Assembly (NCBI RefSeq): GCF_902506295.1
Contig: NZ_LR733312.1
Coordinates: forward strand, 1,211,572 to 1,275,571
Direction of reading: 5' to 3'
From: Luteimonas sp. 9C
Lineage (GTDB): Bacteria > Pseudomonadota > Gammaproteobacteria > Xanthomonadales > Xanthomonadaceae
DNA length: 64,000 bases
Positions 12,739-22,126 of this stretch are shown here, one piece after another. Each line of letters opens with the position of its first letter. Positions within the stretch are counted from its first letter, which is position 1. Below the pieces are notes generated by a model, which saw only the letters and a list, made by a program, of their open reading frames with translations, was not told where the DNA came from and did no database searches. The position numbers were made by a program, and so were the translations under genes.

Positions 12739-13563
12739 TCAGCCCGCCGCGCCGCCGCTGTCGTCAGCGTCCCGTGCCGCCCGCCAATCGGCCAGCAGCC
12801 GGCGGTCGGCCTTGCCAAGGGCGGCCTCGTCGATCAGCTCCGGGCGCCGCGCCAGCGTGCGGACCAGTGACTGCTGGCGGCGCCACCTGGCGATCTCGGC
12901 ATGATTGCCCGACAGCAGGACATCCGGCACCCGGCCCATGGCGTGCTCGACCGGGCGGGTGTAGTGCGGGCAGTCCAGCAGGCCGTCGCCTTCGAAGCTG
13001 TCCTGCACCGCGGATTCGGCATCGCCCAGCGCGCCGTCCTGCAGCCGCGCGACGGCATCCACGATCACCGCCGCCGCCAGTTCGCCGCCCGACAGCACGT
13101 AGTCGCCGATCGACAGCTCCTCGTCGATCTCGGCCTGCAGCAGACGCTCGTCGACGCCCTCGTAGCGGCCGCACAGCAACATCAACCGGGGCAACGCCGC
13201 GAGCTCGCGCACCTTGGCCTGGGTCAGCGGGCGTCCCTGCGGGCTCATGTAGATCACCCGCACCGGCGCCGAGTCCGCCGCTCGGGCAGCGGCCAGCGCG
13301 GCACGCAGCGGCTCGATCAGCATCACCATGCCTGGACCGCCGCCGAAGGGGCGATCGTCGACGCGGCGGTAATTGCCTTGCGCGTAATCGCGCGGATTCC
13401 AGCCCTGCAGCGTCAGCAGCCCGCGCTCGCGCGCCCGCCCGACCACGCCGACAGCGGCCGCCTGGTCGATGAAGTCGGGAAACAGGCTGACGACGTCGAT
13501 GCGGATGGCGCGCGCATCCGTGGACGCGTCGTCTTCGGAAGTCGGAAGGATGTCGGACGTCAT
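12739..13563 (-). CDS. trmD: tRNA (guanine37-N1)-methyltransferase TrmD
   Basis: 274 residues. It methylates G37 of tRNAs that read CNN codons and so prevents +1 frameshifting. SPOUT-fold motifs are present: [34 protein letters not shown] and the knotted SAM site [14 protein letters not shown]; the C-terminal domain contains [10 protein letters not shown]. The sequence starts with about 20 extra residues before [10 protein letters not shown], as in other xanthomonads. Between rimM (102 bp) and rplS (145 bp), same strand. Confidence 0.97.
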   Translation of the reverse strand: MTSDILPTSEDDASTDARAIRIDVVSLFPDFIDQAAAVGVVGRARERGLLTLQGWNPRDYAQGNYRRVDDRPFGGGPGMVMLIEPLRAALAAARAADSAPVRVIYMSPQGRPLTQAKVRELAALPRLMLLCGRYEGVDERLLQAEIDEELSIGDYVLSGGELAAAVIVDAVARLQDGALGDAESAVQDSFEGDGLLDCPHYTRPVEHAMGRVPDVLLSGNHAEIARWRRQQSLVRTLARRPELIDEAALGKADRRLLADWRAARDADDSGGAAG

Positions 13564-13665
13564 GGCATGTCCCCTGCGGTCGCATCGCGACGCGCGTGCG
13601 GTGCGTGCCTGCGCACCGGTGTATCGACGGCCACAGCGGCCGTTTCGAAGGCGCGGTGAACCGTC

Positions 13666-14193
13666 CTAGAAATCGGGATCCCAGTCCACCGTGACCAGCG
13701 CCGCGTCGAAATCGATCGACACGATGTAGTCCGGCAGCACGAAGGGAATCATGCGCTCGCGTTCGCCCTGCGCAACCAGCACGTCGTTGGCGCCGGTCGA
13801 GAACAGATGCGAGACCACGCCGAAATCAACACCCTCGACGTTGCGCACGCGCAGGCCTTCGAGGTCGACCCAGTAGTATTCGCCCGGCCTGGGCGGCGGC
13901 AGCGCCTCGCGCGGCACGAAGACTTCGAGTCCGCGCGTCGCTTCGGCGCCGTCGCGATCCTCAACGCCCGGCAGCGTCGCGACGACGCCCTTCGGTGTCT
14001 CGCGACCCTTCGCGCCTTCGCACTCGCGCTCGATGCCGCGCGCATCGCGCAATACCCAGGGCTGGTAGCGGAAGATCGCGCTGCGCGGCTCGGTGAAGGA
14101 TTCGAGTTTCACCTCGCCACGCACGCCGAACGCGCCATGGACCTTGCCCACCTGGATCATCCGGCGGGAAGGCTGGCGCGTCGGGTCGTTCAT
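13666..14193 (-). CDS. rimM: Ribosome maturation factor RimM
   Basis: 175 residues. The N-terminal beta-barrel ([20 protein letters not shown]) is followed by a PRC-barrel domain containing [11 protein letters not shown] and [18 protein letters not shown]. RimM assists 30S head assembly through S19 and 16S processing. The ATG at 14193 gives normal family length; the frame is open further upstream into rpsP without similarity. 38 bp after rpsP, so co-transcribed. Confidence 0.96.
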   Translation of the reverse strand: MNDPTRQPSRRMIQVGKVHGAFGVRGEVKLESFTEPRSAIFRYQPWVLRDARGIERECEGAKGRETPKGVVATLPGVEDRDGAEATRGLEVFVPREALPPPRPGEYYWVDLEGLRVRNVEGVDFGVVSHLFSTGANDVLVAQGERERMIPFVLPDYIVSIDFDAALVTVDWDPDF

Positions 14194-14231
14194 GTCGACA
14201 ACGGCCGCGCCCGTGAGGCGCGGCCCGTCAA

Positions 14232-14504
14232 TCAGGCAGCGGCAGTCGCGGTCGCAGCAGCGACCTTGCCGGCGTCCTTGTACAGGGCGCGGACCTTGTC
14301 GGTCATCTGCGCACCCTTGGACACCCAATGGTCGACGCGCGCGGTGTCGAGCACGATGCGCTGCTCGCCACCGGTGGCGACCGGGTTGTAGTAACCCACG
14401 CGCTCGATGTTGCGGCCGTCGCGCGCGCTGCGCGAGTCGGTCACGATGATGTGGTAGAACGGACGCTTCTTGGCGCCGCCGCGCGTCAGACGGATCTTGA
14501 CCAT
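14232..14504 (-). CDS. rpsP: 30S ribosomal protein S16
   Basis: 90 residues. The start [19 protein letters not shown] and the motif [15 protein letters not shown] are diagnostic. S16 is an early-assembling 30S protein. The C-terminus is a short Ala/Thr tail. It is the first gene of rpsP-rimM-trmD-rplS, with a TATAAT promoter element 50 bp upstream. Confidence 0.98.
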   Translation of the reverse strand: MVKIRLTRGGAKKRPFYHIIVTDSRSARDGRNIERVGYYNPVATGGEQRIVLDTARVDHWVSKGAQMTDKVRALYKDAGKVAAATATAAA

Positions 14505-14555
14505 TGCTTTGCTTCCTGTGTTGCCCAGTCGCCAGGGTGGCGAGGTAAGCCGGCG

Positions 14556-14586
14556 ATTATAGCGGAAATCCCCGCCTGCTCGGCAA
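14556..14586 (-). promoter_or_regulatory. rpsP promoter
   Basis: On the minus strand, -10 TATAAT at 14556-14561 and -35-like TTGCCG at 14581-14586. The 19-bp spacing is long. The perfect -10 close to a ribosomal operon makes it likely real. Confidence 0.55.
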
Positions 14587-14597
14587 GCCGCCGCCGC

Positions 14598-15419
14598 TCA
14601 GGCCATCAGCGGCTCCCACGGCGCGGTCGCCAGAACGGCCTGCAACGCCGCCGGAATGACCGGATCGCCTGCAAATGCCTGCCCGTCGATCGACGCCAGC
14701 GGCCACAGACCGTTGCTGTTGCAGGCGAATGCCGACCGGAACGCCAGGCAATCGGAACGCCGTACCGGTGCGACGCGCTGGGCAATGCCAGCGGCGTGGA
14801 GCCCTTCGCGCAACAGGGTTTCGGCGACGCCCCGCAGCGCAGCGCCGTCCGGCCAGACGATGCCGCCCTCGGCATCGACGAACCCGATGTTCCACAAGGC
14901 GCCTTCGGTCACATGCCCCGCACCATCGACCAGCAGCGCGTCGTCGAAGCCCGCTGCGCGCGCGGTCCGGCGGGCATGCAGCAGAGGCAACGTGGCGAGG
15001 TGCTTGAGATGCGCCAATGGGCGCTGGTGTCGACATGTCTGCAGACGCTGCGGCGACGCGGGCGGCGTGCGCGGTGGCGACAGCGCGACCAGCAGCGCGA
15101 CCTCGGCCGCATCGCCGCGCTCTACCGCCGAAAAATCCAGTGCGCCGACCGAGACCCGCAGCGTGGCGTCGTCGACAGCGGCCGCCCGTAGCGCCGCCGC
15201 GAGTTCGCGATGGATGCGCTCATCGGATAACGCAGTGCCGAACAGTTCGACATTCGCCGATTGCAGCCGCATCAGATGGCGGCCCAATCCCTGCGCCGCG
15301 CCGCCGCGCATCTGCATCGTCGACAGGTGGCCGTAGTTGGTCTGCAGTCGCGACAGCGTGGCCGCGTCGGCAGCTCGGCCGTCGATCCAGAAACTGCTGG
15401 TCACTGCGGTCCGGCTCAC
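14598..15419 (-). CDS. Class IV aminotransferase, PabC-like aminodeoxychorismate lyase
   Basis: 273 residues. The fold-type IV PLP pattern is clear: the PLP lysine region [17 protein letters not shown] (about 140-155), then [19 protein letters not shown] and a phosphate-binding loop [11 protein letters not shown]. This order, and the product-like NIGF segment, match PabC, which converts aminodeoxychorismate to 4-aminobenzoate for folate. D-amino-acid or branched-chain transaminase function is not excluded. The GTG at 15419 overlaps the upstream stop by 4 bp (GTGA), so translation is coupled to the nitronate monooxygenase gene; a GTG at 15404 is an alternative. Confidence 0.8.
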   Translation of the reverse strand: MSRTAVTSSFWIDGRAADAATLSRLQTNYGHLSTMQMRGGAAQGLGRHLMRLQSANVELFGTALSDERIHRELAAALRAAAVDDATLRVSVGALDFSAVERGDAAEVALLVALSPPRTPPASPQRLQTCRHQRPLAHLKHLATLPLLHARRTARAAGFDDALLVDGAGHVTEGALWNIGFVDAEGGIVWPDGAALRGVAETLLREGLHAAGIAQRVAPVRRSDCLAFRSAFACNSNGLWPLASIDGQAFAGDPVIPAALQAVLATAPWEPLMA

Positions 15420-16486
15420 AGCAGCGCGTCTGCCGTACGCCACCAGTCGGCGACCAGGTCCGCCGCGGGCCGCGCCTGCGCGCATGCGGCCGACTGGCCG
15501 GCCCAGGCCTGCATCGCATCGATCCGGCCATCGCGCAGCGCGGCCGCGCGCATCGGCGCGGTCAGTGCGCGCTGCACGGGATACGGCTGCGGCGATGGTG
15601 CGTCTGCGGCTTCGGCCGCGCGCACGTAAGGCGTCGCCAGCGCGCGACCGAGCCGGCCGCTGAAGGCGCGTGTCGTCCAGGTCTGCTCGGGTGCAGCCGA
15701 TGCCAGCGCCGCGGCCCAGGCCGGTGCGATGCCGGCCTCTGGCGTGCGCAGGAATGCAGTACCGATCTGCACTGCGCTCGCGCCCAGCGTCAGCGCCGCA
15801 GCGATGCCGCGCCCATCGGCGATGCCGCCCGCGGCGATCACCGGCACACGCAGCGCATCGGCCAGTCGCGGGATCAGCGAGAACAGGCCGACCAACTGCG
15901 TGCCGGCTTTGGCCGCATCGAAGGCACCACGATGCCCGCCCGCTTCGAAACCCTGCGCGACCACCGCATCGGCACCGGCCGCTTCAGCAGCGCGCGCTTC
16001 GTCGAGCGTCGTCGCGCAGGCGAACCAGGCGATGCCGGCATCTTTCAATCGTTCGACGAACGAAGCTGGAAACACGCCCATGATCGACGACGCCACTGCA
16101 GGCTTCGCGGCGAGCAGGGCCTCGCATTGCGCATCGAAATCGGCTGGTGTCGCGTCGCCGGCATCCGCCGGCACGGCCGGCCCCCACTGTGCGAGAAACG
16201 CGCGCGTCGCTGCTTCCGCGGCGATGTCGCGCACCGGTGCGGGGTCGGGCATCCAGAGATTGACCTGGGCGGGTCCGCCGCCGGCCGCGCGCAGCTCGTC
16301 CATCCATCCGCCGATGGCATCGGGCGGTGACAGCACCGCGCCCATCGCGCCCATGCCGCCGGCTTCGATCACCGCGCGCGACAGCGCGACCGGGCACGCA
16401 CCCGCCATTGGCGACAGCAGCACCGGCCGTCGCAGCCCGAAGCGCGAACAGAACGCGTCGCTGCGCTGGCGGGCTGCGGAGGTCAT
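15416..16486 (-). CDS. Nitronate monooxygenase-family flavoprotein
   Basis: 356 residues, a TIM-barrel FMN enzyme. Family signs are the N-terminal [25 protein letters not shown] with the catalytic-type His, and the phosphate-binding stretch [15 protein letters not shown] then [15 protein letters not shown]. Members oxidise alkyl nitronates such as propionate-3-nitronate; some act on other substrates. The ATG at 16486 follows the ffh stop by 4 bp. An upstream in-frame ATG at 16516 would overlap ffh and is less likely. It is coupled to the PabC-like gene downstream. Confidence 0.87.
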   Translation of the reverse strand: MTSAARQRSDAFCSRFGLRRPVLLSPMAGACPVALSRAVIEAGGMGAMGAVLSPPDAIGGWMDELRAAGGGPAQVNLWMPDPAPVRDIAAEAATRAFLAQWGPAVPADAGDATPADFDAQCEALLAAKPAVASSIMGVFPASFVERLKDAGIAWFACATTLDEARAAEAAGADAVVAQGFEAGGHRGAFDAAKAGTQLVGLFSLIPRLADALRVPVIAAGGIADGRGIAAALTLGASAVQIGTAFLRTPEAGIAPAWAAALASAAPEQTWTTRAFSGRLGRALATPYVRAAEAADAPSPQPYPVQRALTAPMRAAALRDGRIDAMQAWAGQSAACAQARPAADLVADWWRTADALL

Positions 16487-16490
16487 GCGA

Positions 16491-17867
16491 TCAGCGGAAC
16501 GGCATGCGGCCGCCACCCATGCCGCCCATCATCCCCTGCAGGCCGCGCATCATGCCCTTCATGCCGCCGCGGGCCATCTTGCCCATCATCTTTTCCATCT
16601 GCATGTACTGCTTCATCAGCTTGTTGACGTCGGACGGCGTGGTGCCGGAACCGGCGGCGATGCGCGCGCGGCGCGAGCCGTTGAGCAGGTTCGGATTGCG
16701 GCGTTCCTTTTTCGTCATCGAGCCGATGATCGCGATCATCCGCGGCACTTCCTTGCCCTGGCTGACCTGCTGCTTGAGGTGCTCGGGCACCTGGCCCAGG
16801 CCCGGCAGCTTCTCCATCAGGCTGCCGATGCCGCCCATGTTCTGCATCTGCTCGAGCTGGTCGCGCATGTCGTTGAGGTCGAACTTCTTGCCCTTGGCGA
16901 CCTTCTCGGCGAGCTTCTGCGCCTTGTCCTTGTCGACCTGGCCTTCCACCTGCTCGACCAGCGACAGCACATCGCCCATGTCGAGGATGCGGCTGGCGAC
17001 GCGCTCGGGATGGAAGACATCGAGGCCGTCGACCTTCTCGCCGGTACCGACGAACTTGATCGGCTTGCCGGTGATGTAGCGCACCGACAGCGCCGCGCCG
17101 CCGCGGGCATCGCCGTCGGTCTTGGTCAGCACCACGCCGGTCAGCGGCAGCGCTTCGCCGAAGGCCTTGGCGGTGGTCGCGGCGTCCTGACCGGTCATCG
17201 AATCGACGACGAACAGGGTTTCGACCGGATTGACCGCGGCGTGCAGCGCCTTGATCTCGTCCATCATCGCTTCGTCGATCGCGAGGCGGCCGGCGGTATC
17301 GACCAGCAGCACGTCGATGAAGGACTTCTTCGCCGCGGCGATCGCCGCGCGCACGATGTCGACCGGCTGCTGCGAGGACTCGGACGGGAAGAACTGCACG
17401 TCGACCTGTTCGGCCAGCGTCTTCAGCTGTTCGATCGCGGCCGGACGGTAGACGTCGGCCGACACCACCATGACCTTCTTCTTGCGCTTTTCCTTGAGCA
17501 GCTTAGCGAGCTTGCCGACCGTCGTGGTCTTGCCCGCGCCCTGCAGGCCGGCCATGAGGATGACCGCAGGCGCCGGCACGTTGAGGTTGAGCTCGGTCGC
17601 CTGCGCGCCCATGACCGCGGTCAACTCGTCGCGGACGACCTTGATCAGCGCCTGGCCCGGGGTCAGCGACTTGAGCACTTCCTGGCCGACCGCGCGCACC
17701 TTGATGCGCTCGATCAGCGCCTGCACCACCGGCAGCGCGACGTCGGCCTCGAGCAGCGCGATGCGCACCTCGCGGGTGGCCTCGCGGATGTTCTCCTCGG
17801 TCAGACGACCACGGCCACGCAGGCGCTCCATGGTGCCGGACAGGCGCTGGGTCAGGGACTCGAACAT
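16491..17867 (-). CDS. ffh: Signal recognition particle GTPase Ffh
   Basis: 458 residues. The N-domain bundle is 1-90. The G domain has G1 ([15 protein letters not shown]), [27 protein letters not shown] and the [11 protein letters not shown] insert. The M domain from about 300 is Met-rich, with the RNA-binding motif [19 protein letters not shown] and a C-terminal run of Met and Gly. Ffh binds 4.5S RNA and targets membrane proteins with FtsY. Own -10 box 33 bp upstream. Confidence 0.98.
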   Translation of the reverse strand: MFESLTQRLSGTMERLRGRGRLTEENIREATREVRIALLEADVALPVVQALIERIKVRAVGQEVLKSLTPGQALIKVVRDELTAVMGAQATELNLNVPAPAVILMAGLQGAGKTTTVGKLAKLLKEKRKKKVMVVSADVYRPAAIEQLKTLAEQVDVQFFPSESSQQPVDIVRAAIAAAKKSFIDVLLVDTAGRLAIDEAMMDEIKALHAAVNPVETLFVVDSMTGQDAATTAKAFGEALPLTGVVLTKTDGDARGGAALSVRYITGKPIKFVGTGEKVDGLDVFHPERVASRILDMGDVLSLVEQVEGQVDKDKAQKLAEKVAKGKKFDLNDMRDQLEQMQNMGGIGSLMEKLPGLGQVPEHLKQQVSQGKEVPRMIAIIGSMTKKERRNPNLLNGSRRARIAAGSGTTPSDVNKLMKQYMQMEKMMGKMARGGMKGMMRGLQGMMGGMGGGRMPFR

Positions 17868-17899
17868 ACGGAACTCGATGCGGCGGAATACGGCCGCCG

Positions 17900-17905
17900 A
17901 TTATA
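17900..17905 (-). promoter_or_regulatory. -10 box of the ffh promoter
   Basis: TATAAT on the minus strand, 33 bp before the ffh start, in a GC-rich gap with no convincing -35. Confidence 0.45.
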
Positions 17906-17983
17906 GCCCGCAGCCCCGCGGAGCCCGCGGCCCACCGCGCGTCGCGCTCCCTCCGGACATGCCGGGCGTGCGACACTCGCGCG

Positions 17984-18772
17984 ATGACAATCGTTCTCAT
18001 CGCAGCCCTGCTCTACCTGCTCGCCGCCGCAGCACTCGTGCGCGGCGTCGCGCGCGAGCCGGCGCCGGGCGGGCTCTGGTGGGCCGCGCCCGCACTCGCG
18101 GCGATCGCGCTGCACGTGAGCGCGCACGCGCTGGTGTGGCGCAATGTCGGCGCCGAACTGCATTTCTTCGCCGCGCTGTCGCTGGTCGGCCTCGGCATGG
18201 CCGTGTTGACGGTGTTCTACGATGCGCGCGGCCGGATGGCAGCGCTGGGCGTGATCGTGTTCCCGATCGCGGCGCTCACCCTGCTCGGTTACGGCCAGGC
18301 CAGCCACACCGCGTCGGACACCCTCGACTGGCGCCTGCAGATGCACGCCTGGTTCGCGTTGCTGGCCTACGCCGCGCTGGCCGTGGCCGCGCTGCTCGCA
18401 ATGCTGCTGTGGGCGCAGGAACGTGCGCTGCGCCGTCGCGAGTTCCATCGCTGGCTGCGCGCGTTGCCGCCGCTGACCGAGCTCGAATCGCTGCTGTTCC
18501 GCACCATCTGGGTGGGCTTCGCCCTGCTCACCGCGACGCTGGTCACCGGTGTGCTGTTCGTCGACGACTTCTTCGCCCAGCACCTGATGCACAAGACCGT
18601 ACTCAGCGTGCTGTCGTGGCTGGCCTTCGGCGCCCTGCTGTTCGGCCGCTGGCGCCATGGCTGGCGGGGCGAACGTGCGGTCGGCTGGACACTCGCCGCG
18701 ATGGCGCTGTTGGTGCTGGCCTTCTTCGGCAGCAAGTTCGTGCTGGAGCTGGTGTTGCGGCGCACTGGTTGA
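17984..18772 (+). CDS. CcsA/HemX-like membrane protein (YpjD family)
   Basis: 262 residues with about eight hydrophobic helices. Histidines sit in the CcsA pattern: HVSAHALVW, LQMHAWFALLAY and QHLMHKTVLS near the C-terminus. CcsA/ResC relatives handle haem in cytochrome c assembly; the YpjD group beside ffh has no proven role. Divergent from ffh across 116 bp, an arrangement conserved in many gammaproteobacteria. Confident on family, not on function. Confidence 0.88.
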   Translation: MTIVLIAALLYLLAAAALVRGVAREPAPGGLWWAAPALAAIALHVSAHALVWRNVGAELHFFAALSLVGLGMAVLTVFYDARGRMAALGVIVFPIAALTLLGYGQASHTASDTLDWRLQMHAWFALLAYAALAVAALLAMLLWAQERALRRREFHRWLRALPPLTELESLLFRTIWVGFALLTATLVTGVLFVDDFFAQHLMHKTVLSVLSWLAFGALLFGRWRHGWRGERAVGWTLAAMALLVLAFFGSKFVLELVLRRTG

Positions 18773-18907
18773 AGCCGGCATCCGCGCAATGTCGCGGGAG
18801 ACCGGCTTCGAGCGACATCGCCTGCGCCGCCTGACCCGCATCGAGGTTCACAGCCTGAATCGACCCGAACGCTTGGCCCAGCTCCGAGCCGCGACTAGAT
18901 ACTTGCC

Positions 18908-18936
18908 TTGACAACAATTGCATGGGCGAGGATCAT
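18908..18936 (+). promoter_or_regulatory. Possible promoter of the marR-efflux operon
   Basis: A consensus -35 TTGACA at 18908-18913, 17 bp from a weak -10 (GATCAT, 18931-18936). A palindromic CAATTG falls in the spacer and could be part of a MarR-family operator. The weak -10 lowers confidence. Confidence 0.4.
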
Positions 18937-18944
18937 GCGCCGCC

Positions 18945-19403
18945 ATGGATACCCCACGCCCCTGCGCCTCCGCCAGCGGTTCCTCGCTGGGCCTGCTGTT
19001 CCGGCAGGTCCGCGACGCAATGTGGGCGCGGATGGCCGACGAGTTGTCGAACGCCGGCCATGACCTGAGCTTCAGCCAGTACATCACGCTGAAGAAGCTC
19101 GCCCTCGGCACCACCAGTGCGACCGAACTGGCGCGCGCCGCCGAACTCAATCCCGGCGCGATGACGCGGCTGATCGACAAGCTGATCGAACGCGGCCTGG
19201 TCGAACGCCACGCTGATCCCGACGACCGGCGCGTGGTGCGCATCCAGCTCAGCGCACAGGGCCAGGCGATCTGGCGCGACATCGACCAGTGCGGCAACCG
19301 CGTGCGCGAGCGCGCGATGTCGGGCATGGACGAGGCGCAGCGTCTGCAGTTCATCCGCGTCCTCGAACAGGTCCGCGACAACCTCTCCTTCCCAGGACAG
19401 TGA
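18945..19403 (+). CDS. MarR-family transcriptional regulator
   Basis: 152 residues, a typical MarR dimer. The winged helix is recognisable: LSFSQYITLKKLALG, SATELARAAELNPGAMTRLIDKLIERGL, and the wing VERHADPDDRRVVRIQLSAQG. MarR proteins repress efflux operons and are released by small aromatic ligands. The ATG at 18945 was preferred; a TTG at 18918 is in frame. It is the first gene of the operon and is followed after 2 bp by the outer-membrane factor, so it is probably an EmrR-type autorepressor. Confidence 0.92.
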   Translation: MDTPRPCASASGSSLGLLFRQVRDAMWARMADELSNAGHDLSFSQYITLKKLALGTTSATELARAAELNPGAMTRLIDKLIERGLVERHADPDDRRVVRIQLSAQGQAIWRDIDQCGNRVRERAMSGMDEAQRLQFIRVLEQVRDNLSFPGQ

Positions 19404-19405
19404 CC

Positions 19406-20908
19406 ATGCCTCTTTCCACGACGCGCGCCCCGCACCGGGCGCCGGCCGCCGCATTGCCGATCGTCGCCGCGCTTGCAGCCGCGCTGCTGCTCGCCGGTTG
19501 CGCGAGCAGTCGCGGACTCGCGCCGCAGGGGATCGCCACCGATGCCGACACACTCGCCACCGGGCGCAGTCTGGGCGGCGCGTCGCTGAGCGACGCCGAC
19601 TTTCCGCAGGCCGACTGGTGGACCGCGTTCGCGGACCCGCAGCTCGATGCGCTGATCGACGAAGCCTTGCGCGACAGCCCGTCGCTGGCCGCTGCGGATG
19701 CACGTGCCCGCAGCGCGCGTGCGCAGGCCGCGGTCGCCGACGCGCAACGCAATCCGACCCTCGGCGCCGGCGCGCGCGTCACCGGCGTGCAACTGCCGGC
19801 CACCCTCGTGCCCGAGCCGCTGGGGGGTGACTTCAAGGCCAGCAATGCGCTGACCCTGAACTTCGCGTGGGCGCCGGACCTGTGGGGTGGACAGCGCGCC
19901 GCGTTCGAAGCCGCGGCGGGCCAGGCGCGTGCCGCGGACGTCGATGCACAGGCCGCGCGGCTCACGCTGTCTGCGAACGTCGCACGCACCTACATCGCGC
20001 TGGCGCAGGCCTTCGACACGCAGAGCGTCGCCGCGCGCGAACAGGCGCGCGCGAGCCGACTGCGCGACCTCGCCGCGCAGCGCGTCGAAGCCGGCCTCGA
20101 CAACCAGTTGCAGCTGCGCAACGCCGACGCCTCGATCGGCATCGCCGGCCAGCAGGCGCAGGCCGCGCAGCAGCAGATCGACGCGCTGCGCAACGCACTC
20201 GCCGCACTGCTCGGCAAAGGTCCGGACCGGGGCCTCGACATCGCGCGTCCGCGGCTGCTGGAAGCGCCCGCGCCGACAGTGCCGGCGGTGCTGCCGAGCG
20301 AACTGCTGGGCCATCGCGCCGACGTCGTCGCCGCGCGCTGGCGGGTCGAAGCCGCCGCGCGTGGCGTCGATGCGGCCCAAGCCGCGTTCAAACCGAGCGT
20401 CAATCTCAGCGCGCTGGTCGGCCTGGCCGCCGGCAACCTGTCGGACCTGTTCGGCAGTGACGCCGTGCTCGGCCTCGGCGGTCCGGCGATCAGCCTGCCG
20501 ATCTTCGATGGCGGCCGTCTGCGCGCCGGCCTGTCGCAGCGCGACGCCGATTACGACCTCGCGGTCGCCAGCTATAACCAGACGCTGGTGACGGGCCTGC
20601 GCGACGTGACCGACGCCCTGCAGTCGGCACGCGCGTTCGATGCCCAGATCGCGACCGTCGGCGAGGCCGCCGAAGCCGCGCGCCAGGCATTCGAACTGGC
20701 CGACACTCGTTACGACGCGGGCCTCGGCAACCAGCTCGACGTGCTCGCCGCGCAGCGTCCGCTGTTCCAGCTCGAACAGCAGCTCGCGGTCCTGCGCGCG
20801 CAGCGTCTCGGCGCTGCGGTCGATCTCGACCGCGCGCTCGGCGGTGGCCTCGTCCCCACCGCACCCATCTCTTCCACACCTGACCTTGCCGGGGCGACCA
20901 CGCCATGA
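19406..20908 (+). CDS. Outer-membrane efflux lipoprotein (OprM/NodT family)
   Basis: 500 residues. The N-terminus has a lipobox (LLLAGCASS) after a hydrophobic stretch, so the mature protein is lipid-anchored. Two OEP repeats follow, with the family signals DADFPQADWWTAFADPQLD, coiled-coil segments rich in Ala/Gln/Arg, and GLDNQLQLRNAD / GLGNQLDVLAAQRP, the duplicated repeat hallmark. It forms the trimeric exit duct of a tripartite pump. The 2-bp gap from marR and 4-bp overlap (ATGA) with emrA show one operon. Confidence 0.94.
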   Translation: MPLSTTRAPHRAPAAALPIVAALAAALLLAGCASSRGLAPQGIATDADTLATGRSLGGASLSDADFPQADWWTAFADPQLDALIDEALRDSPSLAAADARARSARAQAAVADAQRNPTLGAGARVTGVQLPATLVPEPLGGDFKASNALTLNFAWAPDLWGGQRAAFEAAAGQARAADVDAQAARLTLSANVARTYIALAQAFDTQSVAAREQARASRLRDLAAQRVEAGLDNQLQLRNADASIGIAGQQAQAAQQQIDALRNALAALLGKGPDRGLDIARPRLLEAPAPTVPAVLPSELLGHRADVVAARWRVEAAARGVDAAQAAFKPSVNLSALVGLAAGNLSDLFGSDAVLGLGGPAISLPIFDGGRLRAGLSQRDADYDLAVASYNQTLVTGLRDVTDALQSARAFDAQIATVGEAAEAARQAFELADTRYDAGLGNQLDVLAAQRPLFQLEQQLAVLRAQRLGAAVDLDRALGGGLVPTAPISSTPDLAGATTP

Positions 20909-22104
20909 GTTCCGAATCCACTTCCGCTGCCACCACCGCCGCGCCGCAGAAGAACGGCAAGCGCCGCCGCGCGCTTCTGATCCTCGCCGCTGTGGCCATC
21001 ATTGCCGGCATCGGCTGGGCCGCGTGGTATCTGCTGGTCGCGCGCTGGCACCAGGACACCGACGATGCCTACGTGCAGGGCAATGTCGTCAGCATCGTGC
21101 CGCAGACGATGGGCACGGTCGTCTCGATCGACGCCGACGAAGGCATGCGCGTCGAAGCCGGCCAGGCGCTGGTGCATCTCGACCCCAACGACGCACAGGT
21201 GGCCTTTGATCAGGCCGTCGCGAATCTCGCCGGCACCGTGCGCCAGGTGCGCGGGCTCTACAGCAGCGTCGAATCCGGCCAGGCCGATCTCGCCGCGCGC
21301 CAGGTCGCGGTGCGCCAGGCGCGCGAGGACGTGAATCGTCGCGAAGGGCTGGTCGCCAGCGGCGCGGTGTCGCGTGAGGAACTCGCGCATGCACGCGACC
21401 TGCTGGCCGGCGCCGAAGCCGCGCTGTCGGGTGCGCAGGGCCAGCTGTCGCGCAGCCGCGCGCTGGTGGATGCGACCGAAGTCGCCAGCCAGCCGCAGGT
21501 GCAGGCCGCCGCCGGCCAGCTGCGCCAGGCGTGGCTCAACCTGCAGCGCATGGCGATCGTCGCCCCGGTGTCCGGCCATGTGGCCAAGCGCGAGGTGCAG
21601 CTCGGCCAGCGCGTGGCGCCGGGCAATGCGCTGATGACGATCGTGCCGCTGGAGCAGGTGTGGATCGAAGCGAACTTCAAGGAAACCCAGCTCACCAAAA
21701 TGCGCATCGGCCAGCCGGTCGAAGTGCACGCCGATCTCTACGGCAGCGACGTGCGCTACGACGGCCGGGTCGCGAGCCTCGGCATGGGCACCGGCAGCGC
21801 GTTCTCGTTGCTGCCGGCGCAGAACGCCAGCGGCAACTGGATCAAGATCGTGCAGCGCGTCCCGGTGCGGATCGAACTCGACCCGAAGCAGGTCGTCGCC
21901 CATCCGCTGCGGCTCGGCTTGTCGATGCACGTCGACGTCGAAGTGCGTGACCAGGACGGCGCCGTGCTGGCTTCCGTGGACGCGCCGCGCAGTACGCCGC
22001 TGCTGTCCACCGACGCCTACGCCGAACAGCTGGCGCAGGCCGATGCGCTGATCGAACGCACCATCGCGCAGAACCTGCCGGCGTCCGCCGTCGCCCGTCG
22101 CTGA
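20905..22104 (+). CDS. emrA: EmrA-like periplasmic adaptor (HlyD family)
   Basis: 399 residues. A cytoplasmic basic N-terminus and one transmembrane helix (about 24-46) are followed by DTDDAYVQGNVVSIVPQTMG, the EmrA signature. A lipoyl half (VEAGQALVHLDPNDA), an alpha-hairpin of about 100 residues, a second lipoyl half (RMAIVAPVSGHVAKREVQLG) and the ETQLTKMRIGQPVEVHADLY barrel complete it. It links the MFS pump to the outer-membrane factor. The ATGA overlap shows coupled translation with the upstream gene. Confidence 0.95.
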   Translation: MSSESTSAATTAAPQKNGKRRRALLILAAVAIIAGIGWAAWYLLVARWHQDTDDAYVQGNVVSIVPQTMGTVVSIDADEGMRVEAGQALVHLDPNDAQVAFDQAVANLAGTVRQVRGLYSSVESGQADLAARQVAVRQAREDVNRREGLVASGAVSREELAHARDLLAGAEAALSGAQGQLSRSRALVDATEVASQPQVQAAAGQLRQAWLNLQRMAIVAPVSGHVAKREVQLGQRVAPGNALMTIVPLEQVWIEANFKETQLTKMRIGQPVEVHADLYGSDVRYDGRVASLGMGTGSAFSLLPAQNASGNWIKIVQRVPVRIELDPKQVVAHPLRLGLSMHVDVEVRDQDGAVLASVDAPRSTPLLSTDAYAEQLAQADALIERTIAQNLPASAVARR

Positions 22105-22126
22105 TCCGCCGCCCGCCGAGCCGCTC